DNA of 64,000 nt. Source: Carboxydothermus hydrogenoformans Z-2901 (GTDB lineage Bacteria > Bacillota > Z-2901 > Carboxydothermales > Carboxydothermaceae). Each line of letters starts with the position of its first letter. Positions within the stretch are counted from its first letter, which is position 1. The position numbers and the translations under genes were made by a program. A model generated the notes under the pieces. It worked only from the letters and a program-made list of their open reading frames with translations. It did no database searches and had not been told where the DNA came from. The DNA is taken from the NCBI RefSeq assembly GCF_000012865.1, contig NC_007503.1, positions 310,001 to 374,000 of the forward strand, read 5' to 3'. Positions 1-8,939 of the stretch are shown here, in pieces.

Positions 1-675
1 GGAGGGGTAATAGAAACTTCCAATCCGGTAGAATTCTTTCCGGGAAAGGAGTTTTTGGTTGCGGCGGTGGGGCCGCTGGCTAATTTAATTTTGATGTTTT
101 TTGCTTTAGGGATAATCAATAATGGCTTTTTTAACGCAAATGTAGCTTTTTTATTGGATTTTAACTTTATCATGGCGGTTTTTAATTTTTTGCCGGTTCT
201 TCCCCTGGACGGGGGACGAATGTTGCGGGCGGTTTTAACCAGGGTTACTAATTTAAGAATAGCTACCCGGATTGTTTCCAATATTTCGCTGGTAACCGCT
301 TTTGCGGTGGTGGCGGCGGGAATTTACGGCTTTTTATTCCGGATAAATGGTGCCGATGTGGTAATTTTGGGAGTGTTATTGATTTTTTTAGCCTTTCGGG
401 AAAGGGTAAAAAACAGCTTTTACTTTTTGCAAAACCTAACTTATAAGGAAAAAATTTTAAATGAGCAGAAAATTTTAAATTCCAAGGTTTTGACGGTAGC
501 CCGAAATACTCCACTAAAAGAGGTGGTAGACAAATTCTTACCGTCCCATTACCAGTATGTGGTGGTGTTGGAACGGAACCAGGAAATCTTAGGAGTTTTA
601 AGCGAATGGCAAATAATGGAGGGAGTTGTGAAGTTTGGCCTGTTAAAACCGGTGGGAGAGCTTTTACAAAAATGA
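1..675 (+). CDS. spoIVFB: Stage IV sporulation protein FB-type M50 metalloprotease, 5' truncated by window edge
   Basis: The reading frame is open from base 1, so the N-terminus, including the zinc-binding HExxH, lies outside the window. What remains shows the two other hallmarks of site-2-protease (M50) intramembrane proteases: a GPLAN segment in a membrane helix (about bases 70-93) and NFLPVLPLDGGR, whose Asp is the third zinc ligand (about bases 184-219). Several hydrophobic helices follow, then a C-terminal CBS-like domain, as in SpoIVFB. In Bacillus, SpoIVFB cleaves pro-sigma-K in the mother cell. The order spoIVFB - rplU - rpmA - spo0B - obg in Bacillus is preserved here with insertions, which supports the name over other M50 proteases. 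The TTG at base 55 is only an internal codon. Confidence 0.85.
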   Translation, partial: GGVIETSNPVEFFPGKEFLVAAVGPLANLILMFFALGIINNGFFNANVAFLLDFNFIMAVFNFLPVLPLDGGRMLRAVLTRVTNLRIATRIVSNISLVTAFAVVAAGIYGFLFRINGADVVILGVLLIFLAFRERVKNSFYFLQNLTYKEKILNEQKILNSKVLTVARNTPLKEVVDKFLPSHYQYVVVLERNQEILGVLSEWQIMEGVVKFGLLKPVGELLQK

Positions 676-741
676 GAAGCTTTCCTGCTTATTTTTTTCT
701 TACGGGAAATTTTGTGGTAAAATAGCAATGAGGTGAAAAAG

Positions 742-2607
742 GTGAATTTTGCTAAACTTTTAGCTTTAGTCCAGAAACCGGCGAGATATTTGGGCAATGA
801 ATTAAATGCGGTAAAAAAGCCCTGGGAGAAAAATTTGGTTAAAATTGCCTTTTGTTTTCCGGATTTATATGAAGTTGGGATGTCCCATTTAGGACTTAGA
901 ATTTTATACGAAACGGTAAATCGCCGGGATGATGCCCTTTTGGAGAGGGTATTTGCTCCTGCCGAAGACATGGAAAAGCTTTTGCGGGAAAAGGGTTATT
1001 TTCTTTTTTCTCTGGAAAATAAAAAGCCTCTTTGGGAGTTTGACCTGGTAGGGTTTACCCTGCAATACGAGCTAAGCTATTCCAATATTTTAAATATGTT
1101 AGAATTGGGTGGAGTGGAAATATTTGCCGAAAAGAGAAGGGGATGGCCCCTTGTTATGGCCGGAGGACCGGGGGCTTTTAACCCGGAGCCTTTAGCCGAT
1201 TTTATTGATTTTTTTGTTTTGGGAGAAGGGGAAGAGGTAGTAGCGGAAATTATCGAAGTGGTAAAGGAAGCCAAAGTTAAAGGCTGGGAGCGTAACGATA
1301 CCCTTTTGGCTTTAGCGCAAATTCCGGGGGTTTACGTTCCGAAATTTTACCGGGTTAGTTATGATGAAGCCGGAAGGTTGACCGAGTTTATGCCGCTTAA
1401 AAAAGATCTTCCGGTGAAATTTACCAAAAGAATTGCTCAAGGCTTTTTATCCGGATACTCCCTGCCATCTCCCATAGTACCTTATCTTGATATTGTTCAT
1501 AATCGGGCCATGGTGGAAATAATGCGGGGATGCAGCCGGGGTTGCCGTTTTTGCCAGGCGGGGATGATTTACCGCCCGGTACGGGAAAAAACTCCGGAAT
1601 TGGTTTTGGCAGAAGCAGAAAAAATTATGGAGAAAACCGGCTATGAAGAAATATCCTTGGCTTCCTTGAGCTCCGGAGATTACCCGTATATTCGGGAGGT
1701 AGCGAAAAAGCTTTTGGATAAGTACCAGGAAGCGGGGGTAAATATTAGCCTTCCTTCCCTGCGAATTGATACCTTTGCAGTAGATTTGGCGTCCGAACTG
1801 CAGCGGGTGCGGAAAGCTACCTTGACTTTTGCTCCGGAAGCCGGAACCCAGAGGATGCGGGATATTATTAATAAAGGGGTTACCGAGGAAGACCTCATTA
1901 ATACTGTGAAAGCTGCTTTTAAAGCAGGCTGGCAGGCAATTAAACTTTACTTTATGATTGGCCTGCCTTATGAAACCGACGAAGACGTTGCGGGGATTAT
2001 TCATTTAGCCCAGAAAGTTGCCGATATCGGCGTTAAAGAAGGGAGGGTACCCCGAGGACGGCTGAAAGTTACGGTTTCGGTTTCAAACTTTGTTCCCAAA
2101 CCCCATACTCCCTTTCAGTGGCTGGGGATTATTTCAGCGGAAGAAATTAAAAGGCGGCAGGGAATATTGGAAAAATTGGCTAAAAAAGACCGGCGTCTTA
2201 GTTTAAAAATGCACGATTACCGGACGAGCCTTTTGGAGGCAGCCCTTTCCAGGGCGGACCGGCGTATTGGGCGGGTAATTTACCGGGCGCATAAATTAGG
2301 CGCCAAGTTTGACGGCTGGCAGGAATATTTTAATTATGAGCTGTGGCAAAAAGCTTTTTTAGAAGAAGGATTTGACCTTGAAGCGTATGCCCGGAGGAGC
2401 TTTTCTTTGGATGACCGTTTGCCCTGGGAACCATTTGCCGGGGGAATAAGTCAGAGGTTTCTTAAGAAGGAGTATCGGGACGCCATGGCTGGAAAGAACA
2501 CCGCTGATTGCCGGGAGGGTAAGTGTACCGGATGTGGGGTTTGCCCTGCTTTGGAAATTTCCCCGGTGCTGACAGGAGGGCGGAAGGTTAGTGAAATATT
2601 TGCTTAA
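742..2607 (+). CDS. B12-binding-type radical SAM protein (TIGR03960-like)
   Basis: A large radical SAM enzyme of about 621 residues. The SAM/4Fe-4S motif CSRGCRFC lies near residue 260, in a segment beginning MRGCSRGC. An N-terminal domain of the cobalamin-binding type precedes it, and a Cys-rich tail ends in CTGCGVCP. This matches the family annotated as TIGR03960 B12-binding radical SAM protein; the reaction is not known to me. It overlaps the next gene by 17 bases, and the two are usually neighbours or fused in Firmicutes, so they probably act together. I place the start at GTG 742 because GAGGTG at 730-735 lies about 6 bases upstream. A GTG at 733 is in frame but sits inside that ribosome-binding site. 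Confidence 0.85.
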   Translation: MNFAKLLALVQKPARYLGNELNAVKKPWEKNLVKIAFCFPDLYEVGMSHLGLRILYETVNRRDDALLERVFAPAEDMEKLLREKGYFLFSLENKKPLWEFDLVGFTLQYELSYSNILNMLELGGVEIFAEKRRGWPLVMAGGPGAFNPEPLADFIDFFVLGEGEEVVAEIIEVVKEAKVKGWERNDTLLALAQIPGVYVPKFYRVSYDEAGRLTEFMPLKKDLPVKFTKRIAQGFLSGYSLPSPIVPYLDIVHNRAMVEIMRGCSRGCRFCQAGMIYRPVREKTPELVLAEAEKIMEKTGYEEISLASLSSGDYPYIREVAKKLLDKYQEAGVNISLPSLRIDTFAVDLASELQRVRKATLTFAPEAGTQRMRDIINKGVTEEDLINTVKAAFKAGWQAIKLYFMIGLPYETDEDVAGIIHLAQKVADIGVKEGRVPRGRLKVTVSVSNFVPKPHTPFQWLGIISAEEIKRRQGILEKLAKKDRRLSLKMHDYRTSLLEAALSRADRRIGRVIYRAHKLGAKFDGWQEYFNYELWQKAFLEEGFDLEAYARRSFSLDDRLPWEPFAGGISQRFLKKEYRDAMAGKNTADCREGKCTGCGVCPALEISPVLTGGRKVSEIFA

Positions 2608-3202
2608 GTATTCCCGGGGAGGAGAATTAAAATACATATCGCACCTGGATACCATGCGGGTTTTTGAAAGGGCTTTTCGCAGGGCGAATTTGCCGATGGC
2701 TTTTTCAGAAGGCTTTAACCCTCATCCCAAGTTTTCCATAGCCTTGCCCTTAGCGTTGGGGCATGAAAGTCAAGGGGAGCTAATGGAATTAACCTTAAAG
2801 CAATTTTTACCTCCCGAGGAGATAAAAGAACGCTTAAACAGTGTTTTACCTTCCGGTTTTAAAGTGTTAGAAGTAAAGCCGTATTTAGATGATAAAAGCT
2901 TAATGTCGCGGGTAAGCAAGGTTGTTTACCGGATAAAAATCAATCTTTCCAATACAGAACTTTTAGCCAGGAAGGAAAAGCTTTTAACGGATAAACCGCG
3001 GATAGTAAAAAACACCAAGAGGGGAGAAAAACAAATTGATTTTTGGCAGGCGGTCGAAGCTTTAGAGGTGCAGGAAAATGGCATAAATGTGGTTATAAGG
3101 GTTGGAGAAAACTCCTTGCGTCCGGAAGAGGTAGCTAAAATTTTTTTGGGTTATTTGCCCGAGGATATTGAATATATTCGGGAAGAAATTATTTTAAGTT
3201 AA
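2591..3202 (+). CDS. Radical SAM-associated DUF2344 protein (TIGR03936-like)
   Basis: A 203-residue protein starting KYLLKYSRGGELKYISHLD, the characteristic opening of the DUF2344/TIGR03936 family. It is encoded next to, or fused with, the preceding type of radical SAM protein. The start is GTG 2591, preceded by GGAGGGCGG inside the end of the upstream gene, which implies translational coupling. No catalytic motif is apparent, and the function is unknown. It leads directly into rng, 11 bases downstream. In other Firmicutes this trio (radical SAM, DUF2344, Rne/Rng) precedes rplU, so involvement in RNA or ribosome maturation is a guess from context only. Confidence 0.85.
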   Translation: MKYLLKYSRGGELKYISHLDTMRVFERAFRRANLPMAFSEGFNPHPKFSIALPLALGHESQGELMELTLKQFLPPEEIKERLNSVLPSGFKVLEVKPYLDDKSLMSRVSKVVYRIKINLSNTELLARKEKLLTDKPRIVKNTKRGEKQIDFWQAVEALEVQENGINVVIRVGENSLRPEEVAKIFLGYLPEDIEYIREEIILS

Positions 3203-3213
3203 AGGGAGCTATC

Positions 3214-4392
3214 ATGACTAAGACTTTAGTTTTTCACCGACAGCCGGAATACGATTTAGCGGCGGTAATGGTTGACGGAAGTCCTTTTTCGCTTTTTGCG
3301 AAACGGCGAGACGAACAAACGCAGATTAACGATATTTATTTGGGGAAAGTAGAGAAAGTAGTTCCGGGGTTACAGGCGGCTTTTGTAAATTTAGGTTTGG
3401 CTAAAAACGGCTATTTACCTCTTGATGAGATAAACGTTAAGCCCGGGGATGTAGTGTTGGTGAGGGTAGTTAAAAACCCCACAGCCCAAAAAGGCGCCAA
3501 GCTGTCTACGGTGATTTCCCTTCCGGGGCGAAACCTTGTTTATTTTCCCCAGAAAGAGATGAAAGGTATTTCCAGGAAACTTACGGAAGACAAAAGGGAG
3601 TATTATCATAGGGTATTAGAAAACTTGAATCTTCCCGGCGGGTTTATTGTTAGAACTTTAGCCGGTGAGGAAGAAGACCTTTTGCAGGAAGCCAAACGAC
3701 TTTATGAAGAATGGCAGGGAATTTTAGAGCGAAGTAAAACTGCTCAAGCCCCGGCTTTACTTTATAAAGAAGATGACCTTTTTACCTGGTGTCTTAGGGA
3801 ATTACTGGACAAAGACTTTACTGCCCTTTATGTGGATGATTTTGAACTTTTGGAGATCGGGCAGAAGTTTCGCGAAAGGTTTCGCGTGTTGCTGCCGCCG
3901 ATTTATAAAAGCTTTAATGTGATGGAAGAATTTAACCTGATAAGGACAATGGAAAAACTTACCAGGGAGCGGGTCTGGCTGAAAAACGGCGGTATTTTAG
4001 TCATCGAAAAAACCGAGGCTTTAACCGCCATTGATGTAAACTCTGGAAAATTCACCGGAAAAAAAGATTTAAAAGAAACCGCTTTTAAAATAAATTTAGA
4101 AGCGGCCCGGGAAATTGCCAAGCAGATTAGGTTAAGAAATATCGGTGGAATTATCGTGGTAGATTTTATTTCCCTGTTGGAGGAGGAACGGTGGGAAGAG
4201 ATTTTAAGGGTTATGGAAGAAGAGTTTTTGCGGGATAAAGCCAAAGTAAAGATTACCGGGAAAACTCCTTCGGGGCTGGTGGAAATTGCCCGGCAGAAAA
4301 TAGGGCTTTCCATCGGCGAGCTTTTTACCCACGAGTGCAGTGTCTGCCAGGGCACCGGGAGAATAACAGATATTACTGTCAAGCGTCTCTGA
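3214..4392 (+). CDS. rng: Ribonuclease G/E, with 3' end altered by an insertion
   Basis: Endoribonuclease of the RNase E/G family, cleaving single-stranded AU-rich RNA and helping mature rRNA. It has an S1 RNA-binding region (about residues 35-105, INDIYLGKVEKVVPGLQAAF), the DNase I-like catalytic part with both metal-binding Asp residues (AIDVNSG near residue 274 and VVDF near residue 317), and a Zn-link CSVCQGTG near the C-terminus. At 392 residues it ends just after the Zn-link and lacks the small domain of E. coli RNase E. The last four residues (VKRL) come from inserted DNA. A second copy of the gene's last 17 bases at 5721-5737 is followed directly by TGA, which suggests the original protein ended in RITDIT. 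Confidence 0.9.
   Translation: MTKTLVFHRQPEYDLAAVMVDGSPFSLFAKRRDEQTQINDIYLGKVEKVVPGLQAAFVNLGLAKNGYLPLDEINVKPGDVVLVRVVKNPTAQKGAKLSTVISLPGRNLVYFPQKEMKGISRKLTEDKREYYHRVLENLNLPGGFIVRTLAGEEEDLLQEAKRLYEEWQGILERSKTAQAPALLYKEDDLFTWCLRELLDKDFTALYVDDFELLEIGQKFRERFRVLLPPIYKSFNVMEEFNLIRTMEKLTRERVWLKNGGILVIEKTEALTAIDVNSGKFTGKKDLKETAFKINLEAAREIAKQIRLRNIGGIIVVDFISLLEEERWEEILRVMEEEFLRDKAKVKITGKTPSGLVEIARQKIGLSIGELFTHECSVCQGTGRITDITVKRL
4361..4377 (+). repeat. 17-bp direct repeat, left copy (end of rng)
   Basis: GAATAACAGATATTACT occurs here, inside the last codons of rng, and again at 5721-5737. The two copies bracket the GC-rich bpsA unit. The 17 bases are identical. A few bases upstream of each copy also look alike but are not identical. 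Confidence 0.9.
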
Positions 4393-4477
4393 CTTTATCA
4401 CCTTTATGTGTCTCGACTTTGACCCGTTGAGCGGATACAAGAGTGACAATATCACAGATTAATAACAATCGCCAACC

Positions 4478-4500
4478 TTATTGATTGACTATATCAATAA
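4478..4500. promoter_or_regulatory. Inverted repeat over the bpsA -35 region (possible operator)
   Basis: TTATTGAT, 7 bases, ATCAATAA: a perfect 8-bp inverted repeat that covers the -35 box and the start of the spacer of the bpsA promoter. This position would let a bound dimer block RNA polymerase. No regulator is encoded in the unit. Confidence 0.4.
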
Positions 4501-4513
4501 AAAGAGGTATAAT
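4485..4513 (+). promoter_or_regulatory. Sigma-A promoter of bpsA
   Basis: TTGACT (4485-4490), a 17-base spacer, and consensus TATAAT (4508-4513). It lies 84 bases before the bpsA start codon and inside the inserted DNA, so the gene carries its own promoter. Confidence 0.75.
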
Positions 4514-4596
4514 ACGTATTTGGCAATTTCTCCGAGTGGACCAGGGAAAATGGAGCAAGGTCCGTTTCTATTCTTTGAGGGAAAGGAGCGGTACCT

Positions 4597-5652
4597 ATGT
4601 CAACATCAGGTAGTGCTGTAGAAGTTCGTCGGATCGATGCGCTTTTGCTCCGTGCACTGTACGGAGGTTCCAAATCCTACTGGGAATTGATGCGAGCTGG
4701 GCAAGCGCAGACCCACCAAGTGCTGAAGGTCCTGCAGTCGCTCTTGGAGAGCAAGCTTGTGACCTACGACGGTGAGCGCTTCGTGCTCACCGAAGCGGGA
4801 CGCCGGCAGGTCGAAGCCTTAGGGCTGGATCGGGTGGCCGAGCAGCGCTGTGAGACCTGTGCGGGACGAGGCATCGTCCTGCGCCCGCCTTTCGACCGGG
4901 TCCTTGAAACATTCCAAAAAATGGTGACCATGCGGCCAAAAGCAACGCCCAACTTTGACCAGGGGTATGTGACGGTGGAGACCACCGTGCTACGTCTGGC
5001 CCTGATGGCCCAGCGGGGCGATCTGGTGGGTCGCGATCTCCTGCTGTTAGGCGATGATGACCTTACGGCCATTGCGGCCGCGCTCTCAGGATTACCGCGG
5101 CGCATCTTCGTCCTGGATGTGGACGAACGCATTGTTGGCTTCATCCGCGACGTAGCCCGGGACCGGGGTTGGGACAACGTCCACGCTGAAGTCTACGATG
5201 TGCAAGATCCGCTGCCCGAGAACCTGCGGGGCCAGTTCGACGTGTTCTTCACCGATCCGGTGGAAACGGTGCGCGGTATCTTCCTCTTCTTGAGCCGTTG
5301 CACCGAAGCGTTGCGGGGTCCCGGTTCGGCCGGGTATTTCGGCCTTTCATTCCTCGAAGCCTCTTGGAAAAAGTGGCGCGACATCCAGCGCGGCATCCTT
5401 GATATGGGATTTGCCATCACCGATATGCTCGGGGCTTTCCAGGAATACCAGCTGGAAAACATCGTGGCCCAGGGTTATCCGGTGGCCCGCATGGCGCCGG
5501 TGGCGGTCAAGGAGCCCGATGTTTCCTTCTACGTGAGCACCGTCTACCGCCTGGAGCTAACCGAAGAACCGCGGCCCCTCTTTACCGGCCGGGTGGAGCT
5601 CGGGCGGGACCTGTATTACGACGACGAAGCATGTGTTACACTCCCCCGATAA
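4597..5652 (+). CDS. bpsA: Branched-chain polyamine synthase (N4-bis(aminopropyl)spermidine synthase)
   Basis: A 351-residue protein of the BpsA (formerly DUF43) family. In thermophiles BpsA adds aminopropyl groups from decarboxylated SAM to spermidine, making quaternary branched polyamines that stabilise nucleic acids. Seen here: an N-terminal winged-helix region (about 1-75), a Cys pair in CETCAGRG (about 85), a methyltransferase-like fold with LLLGDDDLTAIAAAL (about 145-160), and FFTDPVET (about 220), the counterpart of the family's DPPET active-site motif with V for the second P. The ribosome-binding site GGAAAGGAG lies about 8 bases before ATG 4597. GC-rich codon use unlike every neighbour suggests recent transfer. 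No speE or speD is present in this window. Confidence 0.88.
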   Translation: MSTSGSAVEVRRIDALLLRALYGGSKSYWELMRAGQAQTHQVLKVLQSLLESKLVTYDGERFVLTEAGRRQVEALGLDRVAEQRCETCAGRGIVLRPPFDRVLETFQKMVTMRPKATPNFDQGYVTVETTVLRLALMAQRGDLVGRDLLLLGDDDLTAIAAALSGLPRRIFVLDVDERIVGFIRDVARDRGWDNVHAEVYDVQDPLPENLRGQFDVFFTDPVETVRGIFLFLSRCTEALRGPGSAGYFGLSFLEASWKKWRDIQRGILDMGFAITDMLGAFQEYQLENIVAQGYPVARMAPVAVKEPDVSFYVSTVYRLELTEEPRPLFTGRVELGRDLYYDDEACVTLPR

Positions 5653-5666
5653 TCTCCGAAAAATTT

Positions 5667-5702
5667 GCGCCCCGGTGGGGGGTATTTCCGCCACCGGGGC
5701 GC
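5667..5702 (+). terminator. Hairpin after bpsA
   Basis: GCGCCCCGGTGG (5667-5678) pairs perfectly with CCACCGGGGCGC (5691-5702) around a 12-base loop. There is no strong T-run, but the stem is very GC-rich. It separates bpsA from the rplU promoter. Confidence 0.65.
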
Positions 5703-5720
5703 ATACGTTTAAGAACGGCG

Positions 5721-5737
5721 GAATAACAGATATTACT
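5721..5737 (+). repeat. 17-bp direct repeat, right copy
   Basis: Second copy of GAATAACAGATATTACT. It is followed at once by TGA, the inferred original stop codon of rng. That TGA lies inside the -35 box of the rplU promoter, so this side of the junction preserves the ancestral arrangement. Confidence 0.9.
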
Positions 5738-5766
5738 TGACAAAAAAGAAAAAATTAAGATAAAAT
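5737..5766 (+). promoter_or_regulatory. Sigma-A promoter of rplU-rpmA
   Basis: TTGACA (5737-5742), an 18-base spacer and TAAAAT (5761-5766). The -35 begins at the last base of the right direct repeat, so the insertion left the promoter intact. Confidence 0.7.
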
Positions 5767-5769
5767 TTT

Positions 5770-5848
5770 AAGGTAAGCCGCTCAAAAAAGGCTTTAAATA
5801 GGCTTTGGGCCTTGCCTTTTTTGGCGAGTCTAATGCGGGAGGTTTTGG
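5770..5848 (+). ncRNA. Probable L21 leader (ribosomal-protein leader of rplU)
   Basis: The untranslated leader between the promoter and rplU contains pairing blocks such as GGTAAGCC with GGCCTTGCC, and GCTTTAAATAGGC. It lies where Firmicutes carry the L21 autoregulatory leader. I recognise it by position and fold only; a covariance-model search with the L21 leader family would decide. Confidence 0.4.
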
Positions 5849-5851
5849 AGC

Positions 5852-6163
5852 ATGTACGCAATTATTCAAACCGGCGGCAAACAGTACAAAGTGGCCGAAG
5901 GAGACAAAATTTTTGTGGAAAAGTTAAATGCGGAGCCGGGAAGCATTGTAACCATTAATGAAGTTCTGGCTGTAGTTAAAGATGGCAGCATTAAAGCCGG
6001 GAATCCCTATGTTGAAGGGGCAAAGGTCAATTTAAAAGTGGTACGTCACGGGAAAGGCCGCAAAATTATTGTCTTTAAGTACAAACCGAAGAAAAATTAC
6101 CGGAGAAAATACGGTCACCGGCAACCGTTTACGGAAGTTATTGTGGAAAAAATTGAGGCGTAG
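5852..6163 (+). CDS. rplU: 50S ribosomal protein L21
   Basis: A 103-residue ribosomal protein L21 that binds 23S rRNA. It opens [18 protein letters not shown], the family signature, and carries the C-terminal lysine- and arginine-rich segment [18 protein letters not shown]. The start ATG 5852 is preceded by GGGAGGTTTTGGAG. rpmA follows after 18 bases. The small protease gene prp (ysxB), which lies between rplU and rpmA in many Firmicutes, is absent. Confidence 0.98.
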
Positions 6164-6181
6164 GGCCGGGAGGTGAGGTAG

Positions 6182-6448
6182 ATGGCACATAAAAAAGGCG
6201 TTGGTAGTTCTAAGAACGGTCGGGATTCAAAAGCGAAAAGGCTTGGAGTTAAAAGATATGCCGGTCAGTTTGTTACCGCTGGAAGCATTTTGGTTCGGCA
6301 AAGAGGAACCAAGTTTCATCCCGGTAACAACGTAGGTATTGGCGGTGACGATACTTTATTTGCCAAGATTGATGGTTATGTTGTTTTTGAGCGGAAAGGG
6401 AAAAACAAAAAGCAGGTAAGCGTTTATCCCCAAAATGTAGCAATTTAA
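6182..6448 (+). CDS. rpmA: 50S ribosomal protein L27
   Basis: An 88-residue L27, found near the peptidyl-transferase centre. It begins [16 protein letters not shown], the mature form, without the short N-terminal extension that most Firmicutes carry and that the Prp protease removes. This agrees with the absence of prp between rplU and rpmA. The ribosome-binding site GGGAGGTGAGGTAG directly precedes the ATG. A strong terminator follows. Confidence 0.98.
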   Translation: MAHKKGVGSSKNGRDSKAKRLGVKRYAGQFVTAGSILVRQRGTKFHPGNNVGIGGDDTLFAKIDGYVVFERKGKNKKQVSVYPQNVAI

Positions 6449-6477
6449 CCAGCCGAGCAGGGCTGGTTAATTTTTTA
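6445..6477 (+). terminator. Rho-independent terminator after rpmA
   Basis: TTAACCAGCC (6445-6454) pairs with GGCTGGTTAA (6461-6470) around a 6-base loop, followed by TTTTTT. The stem includes the rpmA stop codon. Confidence 0.85.
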
Positions 6478-6508
6478 TTATGAAAAAATAAAAGTGAGAG
6501 GATAATAC

Positions 6509-8231
<1,723 letters not shown>

Positions 8232-8251
8232 AAAATCTTAATTGCCGTTGA

Positions 8252-8437
8252 GACAATTTTATCCACTTTTTTAGCCGGTATAAGCGAATGCGGGATATTT
8301 TTAAGTTTTTCTGTGCGGCCATAATTGAAAATTTTGATTATCGGCAGCTTCCAAGTTTTTGGCGTTTTCTCGGAAATATTGGCTTTTTACGTCGGGATAA
8401 AATCCGGGGGGAGGTAATTAACCGGCGGGGATTTTAA
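8252..8437 (+). pseudogene. C-terminal remnant of a family 2 glycosyltransferase
   Basis: A short open frame of about 61 codons follows obg, with ATG at 8288 as the only conventional start. The translation ends ENFDYRQLPSFWRFLGNIG then LRRDKIRGEVINRRGF. This resembles the C-terminal tail of polytopic GT2 glycosyltransferases, whose tail I recall as ENFGYRQL followed by WWRLKG and a W-G-x-M-x-R-x-GF ending. The catalytic part is missing and the frame has a stop just upstream at 8249. I read it as what is left of a deleted gene. It could instead be a small expressed membrane-associated protein of 49 residues from 8288. Confidence 0.45.
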
Positions 8438-8520
8438 TATAAAAACTGTTTATGGTAATAGTAATTTTAATAACTAACAAAATCCCGGCATAGTGATATA
8501 ATTTATATGAGGTGTCCTTT

Positions 8521-8904
8521 ATGAACTTAACTACCATACGCCGATATGCCCTGGATATTTTAGATAATATTAACGATGGGGTGTTTGTTACTAACAAAAA
8601 GCGGAAAATTATCTATTGGAATAAGGCGGCAGTAGAAATTACCGGAAAGACCAGAAAAGAAGTTTTAAATAAAAGCTGCTATGAAGTGATGAACTTTCCG
8701 CAAAACGACCAGGGAAAGTGCCTTTGCGAAAATAACTGTCCCCTTTTATCAACCATTAAAGAGGGAAAAGCGATAAAACGGTATAGAACGATTTTTACGA
8801 AAGGCGAAGAAAAAATAACGTTAGAAGTTTCTACCTCACCAATTATCAATCCCCTTGGACAGGTGTTAGGCGGGGTAGCAGTTTTCCGGGAAATTAAAGA
8901 TTAA
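8521..8904 (+). CDS. Stand-alone PAS-domain protein with a Cys cluster
   Basis: A 127-residue protein made of a single PAS domain. It opens with a helix, then NINDGVFVTNKKRKIIYWNKAA (about 15-36, quoted in parts: NINDGVFVT and IIYWNKAA), and ends GGVAVFREIKD, the usual PAS-to-signalling-helix exit. No kinase, HTH or cyclase domain follows. Cysteines at CYEVMNF, KCLCENNCPL form a cluster seen in PAS domains of some sigma-54 activators, and could bind a metal or be redox active. The start is ATG 8521, with GAGGTG at 8509-8514 as ribosome-binding site. GTG 8512 is in frame but lies in that site. The partner is unknown. Confidence 0.7.
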   Translation: MNLTTIRRYALDILDNINDGVFVTNKKRKIIYWNKAAVEITGKTRKEVLNKSCYEVMNFPQNDQGKCLCENNCPLLSTIKEGKAIKRYRTIFTKGEEKITLEVSTSPIINPLGQVLGGVAVFREIKD

Positions 8905-8909
8905 AATAA

Positions 8910-8939
8910 AAAGGTTGGGTGATTTTCCCAACCTTTTTT
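8910..8939. terminator. Bidirectional terminator between convergent genes
   Basis: AAAGGTTGGG (8910-8919) pairs with CCCAACCTTT (8927-8936). There is an A-run on the left and a T-run on the right, so it can serve both the PAS gene and the convergent MFS gene. Confidence 0.85.

Larger units (their letters stand above)
4378..5737 (+). mobile_element. Inserted GC-rich bpsA unit bounded by 17-bp direct repeat
   Basis: About 1.36 kb lies between the end of rng and the rplU promoter, a place where related genomes carry the two genes close together. The unit holds one gene with its own promoter and terminator. It is much richer in G and C, with different codon choice (CTG, GGC, CGC rather than TTA, GGA, AAA) from the flanking genes. 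The repeat copies at 4361-4377 and 5721-5737 resemble a target duplication or recombination scar. No transposase, integrase or terminal inverted repeat is visible, so how it moved is unknown. Calling it mobile is inference from the repeats and composition. Confidence 0.55.
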
